Positions 40,601-63,560 of a DNA stretch of 64,000 nt are shown piece after piece (within the stretch, counting starts at the first letter, position 1; each line of letters opens with the position of its first letter). The stretch is from the NCBI GenBank assembly GCA_028583405.1, contig CM053256.1:8579710-8643709 (forward strand), written 5' to 3'. This DNA is from Pogonophryne albipinna. Taxonomy: Eukaryota > Chordata > Actinopteri > Perciformes > Artedidraconidae. A model generated the notes under the pieces. That model searched no databases and was not told the DNA's origin. It saw only the letters and a list, made by a program, of their open reading frames with translations. The position numbers were made by a program, and so were the translations under genes.

Positions 40601-42978
40601 TGTTATGGTATTTAATGACTATATGGAGATACATTTCTAAACTTCATAGCAGCTCAAATACATTAAAACATGTACTTATTATTCAAGTAAAATGCCCACA
40701 AGGTTGTCCATTCTGTACATCAGATGAAACCCAAGTGTTTTCATTCAGATAAAATCAATGGAGACATTATTCATAACCACAACATAACAAATTATGATTC
40801 TTAACCAACACCGTACCAGAAAGACAACAAAGCGACCAAACACATGGAAAATAAGATTCAAGCTCATACCGTTTCTCCTCCACACACTCGTCTTCCTCTC
40901 GCCACCTTTCCTCTGTGTGACGGACTGATTTTAAGGGTTAAGAAAGAAAGTTTTTACTGTCTTTATACCTCACTTATTTGGGGTAGTGAGTGGAGTGTGG
41001 TGGTGCTGGGACACCTACTCTGAGGAAGAGTATGGGAGGAGGAAACGGGGGGGGGGGGGGGGGTGAGAAGAGATGAGAGTATACACACTTCTGCCAAACC
41101 AAAGCTGCACTCAGCCCAGATGAGCACTCTCACAGCAATATCTGAGTGCAAACCCTTCATATGTAAGTAACAAATACACACAAACAGACAGCCAGGTCTT
41201 CTAATAATGCAGCTCATCTCTGCCAGGAGATACAACACAAGCTCCACCCGCTCTGCGTCCCGACTGTCCCCTAAGGACTGAACATTTGCATCCCACCAGG
41301 AGATATAAAAACAGATGCAACCCGGGGAAAATTTGAATCTGCATTTGAATTAGTCAAAGACCAGACTTGAGACACGATCATGATAAATGGGGTTATTACA
41401 CCCAGTCATGCTAGGACATAAAGAAGAATTTATAAAAAGGAGAAGTCCAGTGGGATGATGTGACTCAGCAGGCAGTTCTGTGCAACCCTGCAACCAAGCC
41501 CTCCTCTGTCCTTACTGTAACTGGGGCATTATATAGTGTGTGTGTGTGTGTATGTGTGTGTGGACGCATGCGCACATTGTGGTCTTAGTTCCAAGAACAC
41601 ATTACATTATTCATTCGGCTGGCAGAGCGGAGGCCCTTATCCCCTCGCCCTTACACACCGCAACTCTCCACTGCGAGCTACAACAGCAGCCAGTTTGCAT
41701 GCCAGACCTGAACACCACAGTGAATCTGCAGCAGGATCATCTGCTTATCAACACACTGACATCTGGGTGCACATACACACTCTGTCCTGCAATATTCAAC
41801 AACTTCTAACCTGAAGTTTATGTTGATAAAAAGTACGGTTTTTATTTTACAGAAAATTATCTTTGCAATGGCAACACTACCATTACGTGTCACAATAATC
41901 TTAAATAAAGCCTTGTCACAATGATGTTAAATAAAGCCTTAACATTTTTTTTTAGGGCTTTCTAGAAGAAAATGTCTCTCAAGACAGCTTGGTAGTTATT
42001 TGACTTAACCTCAACAGATAAATGACAGCAGAGAACAATAATATTGTGTTGTAATTCAGCCTTAAAGTCCATTTATAGACATCATTTATGTGCTGAATAT
42101 CTGTACATGAAATATTTTCTGACATTACAATCTAATATATAGATTAGTGATAGATTACCCAGGTATGTGTGCAACCCAGCATACTGTACCATTAATCTCC
42201 TATTTATTCTTATTGTTACAAGTAAAGTTCAACACACCTGTAAGTTATACATTTTTTTATTAATTAGGCTCCCAATATAGAGACGTTTTCTTTTGTACTT
42301 ACACAGTGGACATTTTCCTTTTTTGCCCAATATTTGTAATTATTTAGTACAATTTAAAGCTACATCTTTTTTTTTTACAGCTTTTTCATTCCAAAAATAC
42401 TTCTCCGTGAACTCTCTGACACAGATGATTCAACATACTGTAATACCAAAGTTATTTCCCTATACATAAATGAAAATGGCGCTTTGTTTTGGAGATTAGT
42501 GTCTAAAATGTCTGCCATGTTTCCCCCTGTTACAGTAAGAGAGAGGGGGAGAAGGAAAATAAATAAATCTGAGGTTGGAAAGAGGAAAACGGTGCGAGAT
42601 TTGAGAAGAGACAACAAAAGTGACATGAGGGAGGTATGATTTCTAAAAACACACATGTTCTTAGAAATCACACAAGAAAAAGAATGGGTATGGGGGAGGA
42701 GAAACACATGAGTGAGTGAATGGGGAGTGGGTGTAGAGAGATATTCTGCGAGATAAAGCAGAGAAGAGGGGAGGTTAAGACAGGAAAATCTAGTCCCGGC
42801 CTCGAACAATCTGTGTTAGCGAGGAGACATGAAACAAGAGGAGACAGAGTTAAGTTACAAGGGGAGAGGAAGGGGGAGACCGAAGGGAGAGAAGCAGTGA
42901 CATGACGACTGGGAGATAGACAGAGCAAGAGGTGAACACACGCACGCAGCCACAGGAAGTAGCAAGAGTCCTTGCAGG

Positions 42979-42979
42979 T

Positions 42980-43024
<45 letters not shown>
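42979..43024. repeat. (GT)n microsatellite
   Basis: About 46 bp of nearly pure GT repeat, with one early TA interruption. Confidence 0.95.
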
Positions 43025-43027
<3 letters not shown>

Positions 43028-43203
43028 ATGTCTGAGGGAGAGATGTGGTAGCTGCTCTATCATTAGCATCACCAAAAGGGAGTTTCAGCCTAAGATGGAG
43101 AACACACACAGATGTGAGAGAGGAGGCATGCTGACAAAGTGGTTTCACACTTTACTCTCTCTTATGGCTCCTTATCTGGTCAGCAGTTTCTTCCCCCCCA
43201 AAC

Positions 43204-43205
<2 letters not shown>

Positions 43206-43277
<72 letters not shown>
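43206..43277. repeat. (GT)n microsatellite
   Basis: About 72 bp of pure GT repeat. Confidence 0.97.
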
Positions 43278-43279
<2 letters not shown>

Positions 43280-43689
43280 CACAGGAGTGTCAGGTGTGTG
43301 GGTGAAATACACACTACGTCTCCATTAATATGAAGAGCAGGAGAGAAACTTTATTTCTGCGTGTGTGATTTTAATTACGTGAATATATCTGATGAGCTCA
43401 TTTGCGTGGATGAAGACATTTCCTTTGAGACAACTGATTATGTGAAAAACTGTAATAAAATAAATAAAAATATCATTACAGTCAAACGTGCGTTACAATA
43501 ACAGCTGACTTGCTGTAGCTCATCGGGGGTGTTCCAACATGTCGCTCGTGGTTCAAACTGTGTAGGTGTTTATCGTAGAGCAGAGCACCGAGCGAGCACC
43601 GAGCGAGCACCGAAACTCGGGTCAAAATTACAATCCAAAAGTGATTTACACGGAGCAATTACATGGAGATACAATTATTTTGTATCTTT

Positions 43690-43691
<2 letters not shown>

Positions 43692-43738
<47 letters not shown>
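43692..43738. repeat. (TA)n microsatellite
   Basis: About 47 bp of pure TA repeat. Confidence 0.97.
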
Positions 43739-43741
<3 letters not shown>

Positions 43742-46700
43742 ATTACATTATTTTCTTTCCTCAAGATTACCTTGAGAGATTTTGCAGCAGGAATTGTTCA
43801 TTCACAACTTTAAAGTCACTTTTCAGTCAGACTTTTCATCAGAGCCAATATAAGACTCCTTCCAAATCTGCAGTTTAGAAACCAATAAAATGTATAGATT
43901 ATTCATATTTTTGAACGGAAAAAATGCCAAGGATTATCATTGTTGATTTATAGACACCAAAAACAAAACAATTGAATATTTAGCCGCACTGTTCCTTTAA
44001 CTTTTGTGTACAGTATGTAGGGTGATATTTAAAGCCATGGTATGTTTACAATTGTGTTGTGTAGCAGCAAAGCAAATAATGTGTGAGTCGTAATTATTTC
44101 TGTATTTGTATTTAAAAAGATATAAGCAATCTTAAGTTTAATTATTTACTGTAAAACTATTTTAAATATAACACATATATTTAAATATTCTGATTGGTTT
44201 CCATTTTGTACCAATGTTTGGTTGTTTAAAATGTAAACAAATGTAAAGAACTGTGTGCAAGTAATTCATATATGACTATGAATGGATTTCACATGAACTG
44301 TGGAGAAACATTTGAACAAAATCTATACATGTACTGTATGCAGCCGAACAGTTTGTCGTTTCAGGAACAACTCATTTAAGCTAATTCAATATAAATAATT
44401 TATATTAATGTCTTTGCAGGGCTTTTATGTTACAAACCATGTTTTTTTGTCCAATTGATAACATAAATGTAACAATTGAATGCAGTCTAACACAAGGACG
44501 CTCTCTAACTGCGACTGAAAAGATGACTGCAGAGTGAATCTGCAACTCGGAACATTTTCAATAATACATTTCAGAAAAGTATAGCTTGAGATCACTGTGG
44601 GTGTACTTATGTATCTGTGTGAGTACATCTCAAGATGTTTGGATGATACAACTCTGTAGGTTTTTTTATTGTTATTTACCCCTCAGCGGGGTGATCAGGA
44701 CAGTTTTGGAGATTAGGGTGAGACGATAGGGGATGAGTGGGAACGAGTGAAAAAAGAGGTGTATTTACAGTTTGATTTATCTCAATGTGTATTCAATTAG
44801 TACATAAAGCCAACTACTCTGCCTTTTCGAATGAACCATGTCTAGAATCAATAAATGAACTGAGCTTGCTGTTTTGTTTACGTGTCTAGAAAAAACTAAA
44901 TATTGCCACATGACAGGGGGGGGGTCTCAACAACTGCTGCTCTCCTACAAAGATGACCTTCTGCTCTAGAGGAAGATATTGCAAAAGCTCTGGACACACA
45001 CACACAAACGCAGAGAGAGACATGTCGCAAAACTAACTGATCCTGATCAGTTTCCTCTTCCTGTGCTCAGTAAAGATGGTCGGCCACTAGGCCAGATGGA
45101 AAGATAAATGGAAGACAAAATGAAACAGCAGAAACAGCCCAGAGAGCAACATTAAAAAAATGTCAGAACTGCAGAAGCAAAAAGACAAAAGGACATACAT
45201 GTGTGAAAGATGTTTCAGCTTCGTCCTGATAAATCAGCTAAACGGCGTAAGAAGGGGAGGAGGTTGGTTCTTATTGTAACTACAATCCCTTAATTACATC
45301 AACTACAGAATAACTGCACCATCCACTGCTGTGTTATAAAGTAAGTCAGAAACTAGACAGTAATGTACGTGCCGACATAACAGATATGAGGTTAAAACAA
45401 CTAATAAATGCTCTTCCTGATGGTCGCCTCAAACCGGAATGATGATTTATTCTTTCCAATTTAAGAAATAGATGTTGGACGAGAATTTCTTGAAAATAAT
45501 ACAAAACAATAAGTGATAAAAGAAATGGCTACTTCTCATCTTGTTGAAAAGTAATGTTTGGTTTGAAAATAACAGAAAAGGTATCTTTATTTTTCCAAAA
45601 GGACGATAGGCTGTCTCCATTCTGCAGGAGTTCCCCTCTGAGCTTCACACATGAAAGGGGTCAGTTTCAGCAGCATGAGTCCCTTTGCCTGCTCATGTTT
45701 GGGTGTTTATTCTCACTTTCCCTGAAGTGTCGTCTCACTGTATCTACTTATGATAACCGCCCGCTTAATGTGTACAGAGACAATTGTTACTAGAAGCGCT
45801 GAATCATGATCACTACTGCACCTTTTAGCCTTTTCTCTCAAGCCTGGTTTCTCCTCTCCTCTCTGACTCTTTACAAGAAGAAGGAGTCACGGCCACCTGC
45901 CTATTGGTTAACTATGGGTGGCGTGGGCTGCGAGGATGGTGGTCGAGAGCGAGGGAGGGCTGTCAAATGCTACAGAAACTCATGACTGAAAAGAGGAAAT
46001 GGTAGATACATAACTTCCTCTATTGACACAGATCAAGTGGGGGCAAGACTCAACGGTAGTAGCAGCAGACTGGATTACGGACACTGTGAAGTCACCCCTG
46101 TGCCATTACTGCCTCAATGTGGAGAAACAACCGCCATATATGGTGAAAACTATATGGTCATGGTATATACAAACTTTAAACTAGAGTTGATTAACTAATG
46201 AGTAAATTACTGCAGGGAAATAATGAATTCATGTAAATGCTCCATCGACTATAATAAATTATACTTGAGTAGCGGGGGCCCACATTTGAAAAAGGTGTTG
46301 CGACGTAGACAAAAAGCCTGAGAAAAGAAGGTGAGACATCTTCAAATATTAGGGGTAAAGATAGAAACCTTTTTTCAACTCCTATCCTCCCTCCCACTCA
46401 GTTGGTTTGTGTGAAACTGAAAGACCCGTTTCTGAAAAGGGGGAATTTATATGGGCTCACATGCCCCAATTGAAGCAGTTCTTGGAACTGTTTGCATGCA
46501 TGTTTATATATACTGTCTGTGTATGCATGTGTTGGAAGTGTGTGTGCGTCTGTACGTGTGTGTGTGTACGTGTATGTGTGTGCGTGTGCATCTGTACGTG
46601 TATGTGTGTGTTTGTGTTCCTCGCCTGACAGACCACTCAATGTAACTTCCCCCTACCCATCAGTTCATGGACACATGGTTGTCACCAGTTATGCTGCAGC

Positions 46701-48223
46701 AAAGCCGAGGTCACATGGTATGTCTCACCAACTTTCCCATCACATTCACACAATCACAAACACACACACACACACACTTGCACACACCAAATAAAAAAGT
46801 GTTGAGGACTGTATGTAACATATTATTACTGTCTTTCAGTGGGAGTGTACGCCACACAGTATTTTGAAATATGGTTAAGCATAAGAGACAATAAACAGGA
46901 AGGAATCAAAGGAATTATTAGTTGTTTTACAATTCTAAATGAGTGTTTGTTTTGTTGGCTATGCACTTTAAACTACAATAAATGTAACTCTATCACAGTT
47001 AATATAGTATACACTTTAATATTAGACTTGAGAATGAGAATTTTCATTTCAAGGTTACAGTCCTCTCGGTAAATGTATGATAGTTTGAACAAATAATCTT
47101 AATTGGGAATTGCTTCATTTGTTGTCTTTCTCTCTAAAACCTTAAGGTACAATTTAAAATGTTTAGTCGCTATTTTCTTTATGTTTTCCAATAAAGTGCA
47201 TTATTAGTTACAGTAATCCTAAATTAAGCTTTAGCTAGACCAAAAACTGCATTTTAATTGAAGGTTAATAAAGGACTTCAAATGACTTTAGCCTGAAGCT
47301 TAAGAAGCTGTAAATGTTGTTGGCTTCAGAGAAATGTGTCATGGTTTAGTGTAGTATTACTCAATAACATCAATACGGCTTTAGACTTTCTCCAAAGCTT
47401 TATTGTCTTGTGATTATATCAAATATCAAAAACCTATAAATAACATCAGCCCGTTTTTAACACTAGAGTGTATTTTTGGCATCATTCCCAAACCTTCTAT
47501 AAAAGCTCATTGTAGTTATAAAGCGCCTGCACAGAGGAGTTAACTTCCAGGTTGCCTATAAAATATTCAACTGCTTGACCACTTTATTCAGCTCATATTT
47601 TTTCCAAGGTCAATGAGGTTTTCAAAAATCCCATTAAATCCTGTAAAAATACTATGTTTAATGAGGTGAGACCCCCACAACAATGTGTGTAAAATGCAAC
47701 TCGATAAAGCAAATACAAATCAATCCGTTCTGTATGATTTGTATCAGAAAATAAATAAAGGCTTTTTCAAGAACATCGCTTTTATTTGTGTTTCTCAGCC
47801 CAAGTTGGTTTGGAGTATTATTCTTAGATTGATATATATGTTTGACTATGTAGATTTATTGCGGTTAGAAATGCTCTTACACTATAAAACAAGTTAATTG
47901 GGTTCATTTATTTGTAACAGTTATTGAAGCATTCTTCACAGAATCACACATTTGATTTGAGAAAGAGAGAGAGTGTAAAAGTAGTCACCTCAGAGCATTG
48001 CCACCTTTGATTGTGATTATTTAAAAACAGGTATACACGTTTGCCTCTTGTTGTGTTTGGATGACACTTTGTACCAACTATTTAGTGTGAGGAATATCGA
48101 ACCAGATCATCTTAACAAAATGGTTGAGGGCATGACAAGTTTAAGTTTTTTTTTAAAAGAGAGGGACTGATGTTTGTGTTTTAGGTATAACAAACACAGA
48201 TATATGTATTGAGTGGTTCCTAC

Positions 48224-48329
48224 CTCCGGTCCATAAACCCAGGAGAAGATGGGTGCCTGCTGTCTTCGGCCTCTTGCTCTTCCCCCTTCCCTTTGGTCCT
48301 TTACTTGGAGGTCAGCAGAGGTCATACAC
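48224..48329 (-). other. Candidate 5' non-coding exon (ZBTB7B?)
   Basis: On the minus strand a 106-bp segment lies between a good acceptor (GGCTTTTCTTTCAG) and a good donor (CCGGAG then GTAGGAAC). It contains an in-frame open stretch but no family match. Its position, upstream of ZBTB7B on the same strand and downstream of a GC-rich region, suggests a 5' UTR exon. RNA evidence would be needed. Confidence 0.4.
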
Positions 48330-49409
48330 CTGAAAGAAAAGCCAGACAAGTTTAAAAAAACATTCAGTCCAAAGAGGGGCTCTGATCAAAGCATCTACTT
48401 CAAGTATATGAATAAAGAGGCAATAAACTGATCGAGAGAAAAAACACACCAAACGCTGACTTATTGAGGTACTTTTCTCTTGTAAATTAGTTTCAGGTCT
48501 AGCTACAGTGCATTTGGATAATCTCACACAAACACACACACACACACACGATGCATTAGATGTAATGTGGGGTGGAGCAAGGGGGTTCTGGGAAAATAAC
48601 AGAAATAAAAAGACTGATAGAAACTGACCGCTTCCTACTTTGACTTCGTTGGAAAACAAGTTCTCCAATGGTCAGTGAGGTAAGTGAAGTAAGCCCCCCC
48701 CCACACACACACACGCATACAAACACATCTTTGAGATTCAGGTAATGATGTGGAGAATGAGTCTGAAGGGCAGATTCAGACTAAACACATGATGGTGATG
48801 TTTAGGGAGGAAACAGGAGATATCAGCTACAAGAAGCAAGCCTGTAGAAAGCAGAGCAGGACAGAGGTTGTGTGAGGACAGCAGAAACCAGGGATGAAGC
48901 ACAGATGTCTTATTATGTTGCAGATAAAGTAAGGGCAGACAGAGCTGGCATTAAGAATTCATTTCTTTCATATGTGGGGAGAGCATTAGATGTCCACTCA
49001 CATGATGGCATGGGATAACAGGGAGAGACAAAGAAAACAAAAAGGACCTCTCTTCTCATAAACTCCTGTTCATTCACACGCTCAGGCCTTGTCAGCCCCT
49101 CAGAGGACCAGAGGTGAAGGGGAAAACAAAACAAATGTTGCAACAACACCTAAGCCTTGAGGGCAGAAGGCATTAACTACCACGGACGGCTAAAGATTTA
49201 GCCAAACAGGCTGTGCCCAAGACAGAGAAACCAAACCCAAGCCAGTTGAGCTCGTTAGGCCGGTCTGTCAGAGGGGCGAGTCAGCAACACACACACACAC
49301 ACCCCCCACCCATGAGGTAGACAGGAGCCTTAACCTAACATTACAGCCTGAGCACATCCTATTGTAAGACAGCAGAGTGACAGGATTAAAATAAAAACAC
49401 TGGGCGTGC

Positions 49410-49457
49410 CATGATGATGATGATGATGATGATGATGATTATGATGATGATGATGAT
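49410..49457. repeat. (ATG)n trinucleotide repeat
   Basis: About 48 bp of atg/gat repeat with one tt interruption. Confidence 0.95.
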
Positions 49458-49979
49458 TAACAGACCACTGAAGGGAGGTCCTTTAGGTGCAAGGGCTAAA
49501 AACCAAAAGATCTCCTGCGTGCCCATGCATGGGCAGTGGAGAGGCAGGTGATGTGCGTGCAGAGCAGGTTAGGTTTTGGATGTCAGCCGGGACTCGGCTA
49601 TAATTAGCAGCAGAGTCTCCAGAAATGTACCCGCCGACCCTGCTCTGCCTCTCACCTGGCCGACACACACAGCCTATTAAACAGCAGCTGCAGCACCTGC
49701 TCATAAACCACAACAAGCACACAGCCTCCGTTTCATATGTGCAAAACCAAGTGCTCAAACTGTCTTATAAAAAGGGGAATACATTAATGTCGACGGGAGT
49801 TACCGAATACCCGTGACGTGGATAGTCCTCCCGTGACCCCGATGAGAACCGGGAAGGAGGGAGGCTATGGGGTTTGCCGGTGCTGTCATGGCAAACAGTC
49901 ACTTGCATGAGGCTACATTTATCTTAAAATGAGTGTTATACATATTTAAAATCGACAGCAGTCAGGTGAAGCAGTTTAC

Positions 49980-50565
49980 CTGAGTGCCGGTGTGTCACCT
50001 GTTCAGACTCGTCGCCTCCCACCTGACCGGCCTCCACACTTCCTGGATTATTCCGTCCCACCCTGCCGACTTCTACTTATTCTTTTTTATACTGACGGCT
50101 CTTTTCTTTTCTACCGGGGGAACCGCTCTTGTCGTCCTCAGCTCGACACCTGGGAGGTTTTTAATATTTCGTGGGTCAGCGTTTGTCGTGTTGCGGGTCT
50201 TCCCTGCAGACCTCCGGCTCTCCGCGGTGCTTCCCCCCCCTGTATGTGTGCTGCCTCCGCTGGTCTACTCCAACTCCAGGCTCCTTCTTTCTGAGAACCA
50301 GGAAGCGGCTTGCCCTACTTACACCCAGTCGCGGATTGGCTCTGGCAGGGCTGGAGAAGAGACCGCCGGGGTGGGCAGGGCACAGGGGAGGGAGGGAGGG
50401 GGAGGGAGGGAGAGCACGGGGGGGCTCCGACTGACGCGATAGGCCAGGAGCGGTGTCTGTCGCGGAGCCGGTGGCGGAGGAGGAGAGAGGTGGGCCGGTT
50501 TGGAGACCCCGCTCCTCCTCCTATCTCTGCTTCGGGCATCATCACCGCCATAGGTGGGTAGATAA
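49980..50565 (-). promoter_or_regulatory. GC/CpG-rich region, probable ZBTB7B promoter and first exon
   Basis: This is the most GC- and CpG-rich stretch between ZBTB7B and HCN3, with GGGAGG runs and many CG dinucleotides. On the minus strand a consensus donor (GGGT then GTAAGTAGGG) at 50322/50323 could end a non-coding first exon starting around 50560. The many overlapping plus- and minus-strand frames here are by-products of high GC and show no family features. A plus-strand transcript start is an alternative. Confidence 0.4.
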
Positions 50566-53500
50566 GGGCGTGCAGGGAAAACGCATTCAAGTATATCTGC
50601 TAATAGCTAAGCCTGCATGTCAAATGCCAACGCTTTTTCAAGCATTTTAGACTAAGTGCCCCCTTTCCTCCTATTCATGACTCAGCAATCAGGAGACACC
50701 CTGGAGGAGGTGACCACGAATGGAGAGATGGAAGTGCATTAATAACTCAAAATGGGAGCCCGAGCTGAGGCTGAAAGATGATTTAAGTCAAACGGAACTT
50801 ATTATGATAAATGAAACTATTATAAAGGATGTGTCACATCCAGTTTGAGGAGCAGCAAAGGTCGAGGGACTTTTTAAATGGCTTGTATAGTGAATCAGAA
50901 CAAAACAAAAACATGTCTATATAGCTACTGTAGCTTATGTTTGCTCATGCTGAAAATAAAAACTCAACATGGTTTTATAATATATTTTCTTCCAGAGAGA
51001 CTCAAGCACAGACACTTAACCCTCACTTCACTGCAAAAAAGTCAACTTTGAACACTTACTGTTTGAAGTGGTTATGGGTATGGGAATCACCGCGCTTTTT
51101 CAAAGTTTGAATCTCATCCTCGTCTACTGTAGCTCCTCCATGAGTGAGTGAGTGAGTGAGTGTGTGTGTGTTGGTGGGTTTTGAAGTGAGGGTGCAGGAA
51201 GTCTATATATAATTTTGCGGTGAGCTCAGCCCCCCATTACCACCCCCTTAACCTTAAATCTGTGCTTGTTCTGTGGTTTTGCTACCAGACAGAGACGTAA
51301 AACTATATGTGCACCACATATTCCATACATGCTACTGATTTCCATGTTGGCTTTATATCAAGCAGTGGTTCCCAAACCTGGAGTTGAGACCCGGTTGAGA
51401 CCAAAGGGGTCACGAGATGATTAACATAAAAAATGAAATGAAATTCTGGTTACTTTAATCTCTCCAGGCCTCTAAAAACTATTATATTGAAGAAATGAAA
51501 AACTCTTTTAACTGGTAACAAAACAATTCCAACCCATTACAGGGGTCATGATGATCGACACTGCTTTGAAAGTTGGGTAAAGCATAACAACTTTTTATTT
51601 GGCACAACCTATTTCCATCATACAATCAACTTATATAGGCTTACATTTTAATTTCTCTAAAAACAACTAAATGCGACTTTAATGTTCAAAGATTTCACTT
51701 CATGGATTAACTTTAATTGTATGCATCTAACATTATCATGTAGCCTACGTTGTACATTTATTTGTATTTATTTAATTGACTCTTGAAACTGATCAAAACG
51801 GGTTTTGATTGTGTTATCCCTTTTCTTCCTAAACCATTTGAATTTATATCCTGCATAATGTTCTAACTTTTTAGTAAAATACAGTTTATTTGATATTTAT
51901 GTTTATTTACACTAACTTGCAGAAAAACCCTTTATTCTGTCCCTGCAAGGCATTTAGAAACATGTAAATCCAGTGATTTAACTTCCAGGATATGTACACA
52001 CAGACAGCTGCTATGCAAAGGTATAATTAAGGGAATAAAATACCCATAACTGTGAGTTTCTAGGCCCAGAAACTCTCTGCCAGTTTAGTTTGTCTCCCCC
52101 ACGGCCAAGAGTAAAGACTTCCCTCTGTGTCTATTTCAGATCCAGAGTGACGGGCAGCAATTACAGTCCTGTTTATCCCCCCACCTCTATTCACGGCTGG
52201 TAATCCAGTCTGGTCTGCCATCATTTACCCTCTCACCTTGCTCCATATTGCGCTCTCCTCCTAACAATAAATGTCCTCATCATACAAATGTCTCTCTCCT
52301 GTTCGCTCATGTTACTGTAAATAAACTTAAGAAATATAAAGTGCAAGATGCTGCTGCTTCCTGTTGAGTTGATCTGATTATCAATGTGCCATCGCCATCT
52401 AGTGGTTGCGTTGCATTCAGCAGCCCTAAATCCCTAACCAGTGTCTGCTCAAGTGAAGCCTCCAGTACAAAGGTATACACATTTTACACTGTGGGAATGC
52501 AGATTTATTTTTAGAAATACAGCTTACAGTCCTTTAATTAAAAAATGTCAGCAATTTCTTTACCAGCATAGAAAAAAACCGTCAAATATTTACAGCTCGA
52601 GGCACTCATCCTCTTCTGACAAATTAGTGCTGCTTTGTGAGACTCAGAAGAGGCTTTTGAAGAGTGTTCAAATAATTACAAGTGTAAATCCAACAGCTAA
52701 TGCCTCTTAACTAATAGAGGTGAACAATTATTCTCGCCTGCTCGCTGCCTACACGGGCTGATGAAGGGCTTTAGAAATACCCTTGTTCATTAGTGAAGGA
52801 GGAGAAGTAAAATACATTTGAGTGAGAGAGAGGAAGTTATAGGAGGGGAAAGAGAAGCAGGTGTATCAGTGAGACCTAGTCTGCACTAAAGTAGAAGGAT
52901 ATGTTTCCCCACATTCACAAGCCCATCCTGCCCTCTGCTGAGAGGTACAGGACATTCGTGATGGGGTTATTTATTCAACAAACCTCTCAAGTATCAAATA
53001 TTCCAAGGTCAAAGGAAAAGTCCATCCAGAGTCCAAGTTGAGTCTCAATAGGTTTTCAGTATCCTTGTAATCTATCTGAAGTAGGATGAAATATGCAAAA
53101 CAATGTATGTGTTCACTCAAATTACACAAACAACAAATCCTAACTCACAGTGGCAGAAGTCAACAAACTTCCAGTTGAATTTAAGTCAATATAAATACAA
53201 ATATTTGCTCTGTTGTTTAAAGTTCCCTGCCTACATCCTGTCTGTGGTTAATGTAAAAGCAAATTGACTTGACAGGATACAAATGCATGCAAGAACACAA
53301 AAGAGCTCAACACACACAACACGTGATATCTAAATTCGCTTTATTCTTACATCCAAATATACATCATTACCGTTATGGTTGTCAAGAATGTAATCCTAAT
53401 CATCACCTTAAACACCACGCTCAAAATCATCTTTAATTCAGCATTAATAGCTATTTATTTTCTGTTTTAAAGCTAAAGCTGTAATAAATAAAAAATAAAA

Positions 53501-54650
53501 CATTTGGTCCTTTAATATATCGTCTAGGCAACATGGTATCAGGGGTTAAGACAGAAATGTCTTGTTGCTACTCACACAAAACATCAAACATCACTGAAAA
53601 TGTTGCTGAAAAAGTGTTGTAGGACGACAGAAGAAAGAGCCATTTGAACGTGAGGCTGATTGCCACACAGAGCAAGTGTTGGGTAAACCGAGAGAAAGGG
53701 AGAGAATCTGTGAGAGCCAGCGAAGCATTTAGCGACCACGGCTGTGAAAATCAGATGAAAGGCGGCGAGACAGAGAAGAGATGAAAGACAGAGAGGCTGA
53801 AGAGTGATGAAGCTTACAACAGACCCAAAGAGAGGCACGTATTTACAGTTCATGGAGCAGGATGGAAAAGAAATAAAGTGAGCCACGGTGCAGAGCAAGT
53901 TTGTCTGCCACAAACAAATAAACACATTATAGAAAAATCATGTAGGTTTAAAAGTTTTGTTTTGATCAAAAACTAAACACCACACACTTGTGACAACAAA
54001 ACTACCAGTGGACTGCTCCTATTCAATCCAATTCATATGAGCATCGTCTTAACAGTGATTTTTAATCTCTATTTTCTTATCATTATTATTATTTGGATGA
54101 TAAAATATTACACTTTGGTGCAGAATGGGAGGCAAGAGGGAGTTGGAGCTGGAAACCAGAAAGTGTCCGCTCTCTTGCCTGCATTTAAAACCGTCACCAA
54201 GATGGACTTTAATATCAATAGCAGAGAGATTATTATTTTCTCAAATTCATTTCCTGTCACATTAAGGGAGCCTAAAATGTTTCACTCATATTGCTTTTTC
54301 CATTATCAAATAAATGGAGATTTTTTTATTTCAGCTATTGCTTCCATATAATTTTCCCTTCAGCTCCCCTGCTTGCTCCAACAATCACTAACACCAATAT
54401 GTATGTATTGTACATTGGGATGGATTTTATCAGACTCTACCGTTGCCTGGGCCAACCTTTTGAATCACCAATAAAGTCTTCTCTCTTCCATCGATGGCTT
54501 GGGTCGAGAGTCACATGAACCCCTGATGTTCTAAGACAATCACATAGAGTATATGCAAAATATGTACCTGTCCACTTGACATATTTGATGTCTGGTGACA
54601 CCACTCTGTATATGAATGGCTCTGCTTATCAGCAGCGGGCCTTTTGTGTC
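50566..54650. other. Intergenic DNA and HCN3 3'-UTR-like sequence
   Basis: No gene was recognised. It contains a short GAGT run near 51142 and a hAT-like MITE remnant at 51363-51563. Minus-strand AATAAA candidates near 54318-54326, 53455 and 53345 could end HCN3 transcripts. Confidence 0.45.
51363..51563. mobile_element. hAT-like MITE remnant
   Basis: It starts cagtggttcccaaacctgg and is followed by gagaccaaaggggtcacgag. It ends with ggggtcatgatgatcgacactg, where the final cactg mirrors the initial cagtg. The start matches a widespread vertebrate hAT (Charlie-like) terminus. No clear 8-bp target-site duplication was found. Confidence 0.5.
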
Positions 54651-63437
<8,787 letters not shown>

Positions 63438-63560
63438 CTAAATTAGATTAGGATGGAAAACAAATTATATTTGGAATTTGGCAGACCAGCTTTGTGGAGA
63501 CGATTTGAACATTTGGCTGGTATCATCAGTATTCAACAGACACACGACTGGAACATAAAC
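63438..63560. other. HCN3 intron 3' end
   Basis: On the minus strand the HCN3 exon at 63437 is preceded by TCCTAATCTAATTTAG, which contains two branch-point-like CTAAT motifs close to the AG. Further upstream the sequence becomes LINE-derived. Confidence 0.5.

Larger units (their letters stand above)
37696..48223. other. Long gene-poor stretch, likely ZBTB7B 5' intron
   Basis: No protein family was recognised on either strand. The stretch is AT-rich, with microsatellites (GT runs at 42979-43024 and 43206-43277, TA run at 43692-43738), a G run near 41048-41062, and scattered low-complexity DNA. If the candidate 5' exons at 48.2 and 50.3 kb belong to ZBTB7B, this is one large intron and a natural place for regulatory elements. 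I could not identify any. Confidence 0.45.

Noticed and set aside
49984..50650. Several overlapping frames of 80-150 codons in the GC-rich region
   Set aside because: They occur in all frames of a CpG-rich region, share no motif with known proteins, and fit a promoter better.
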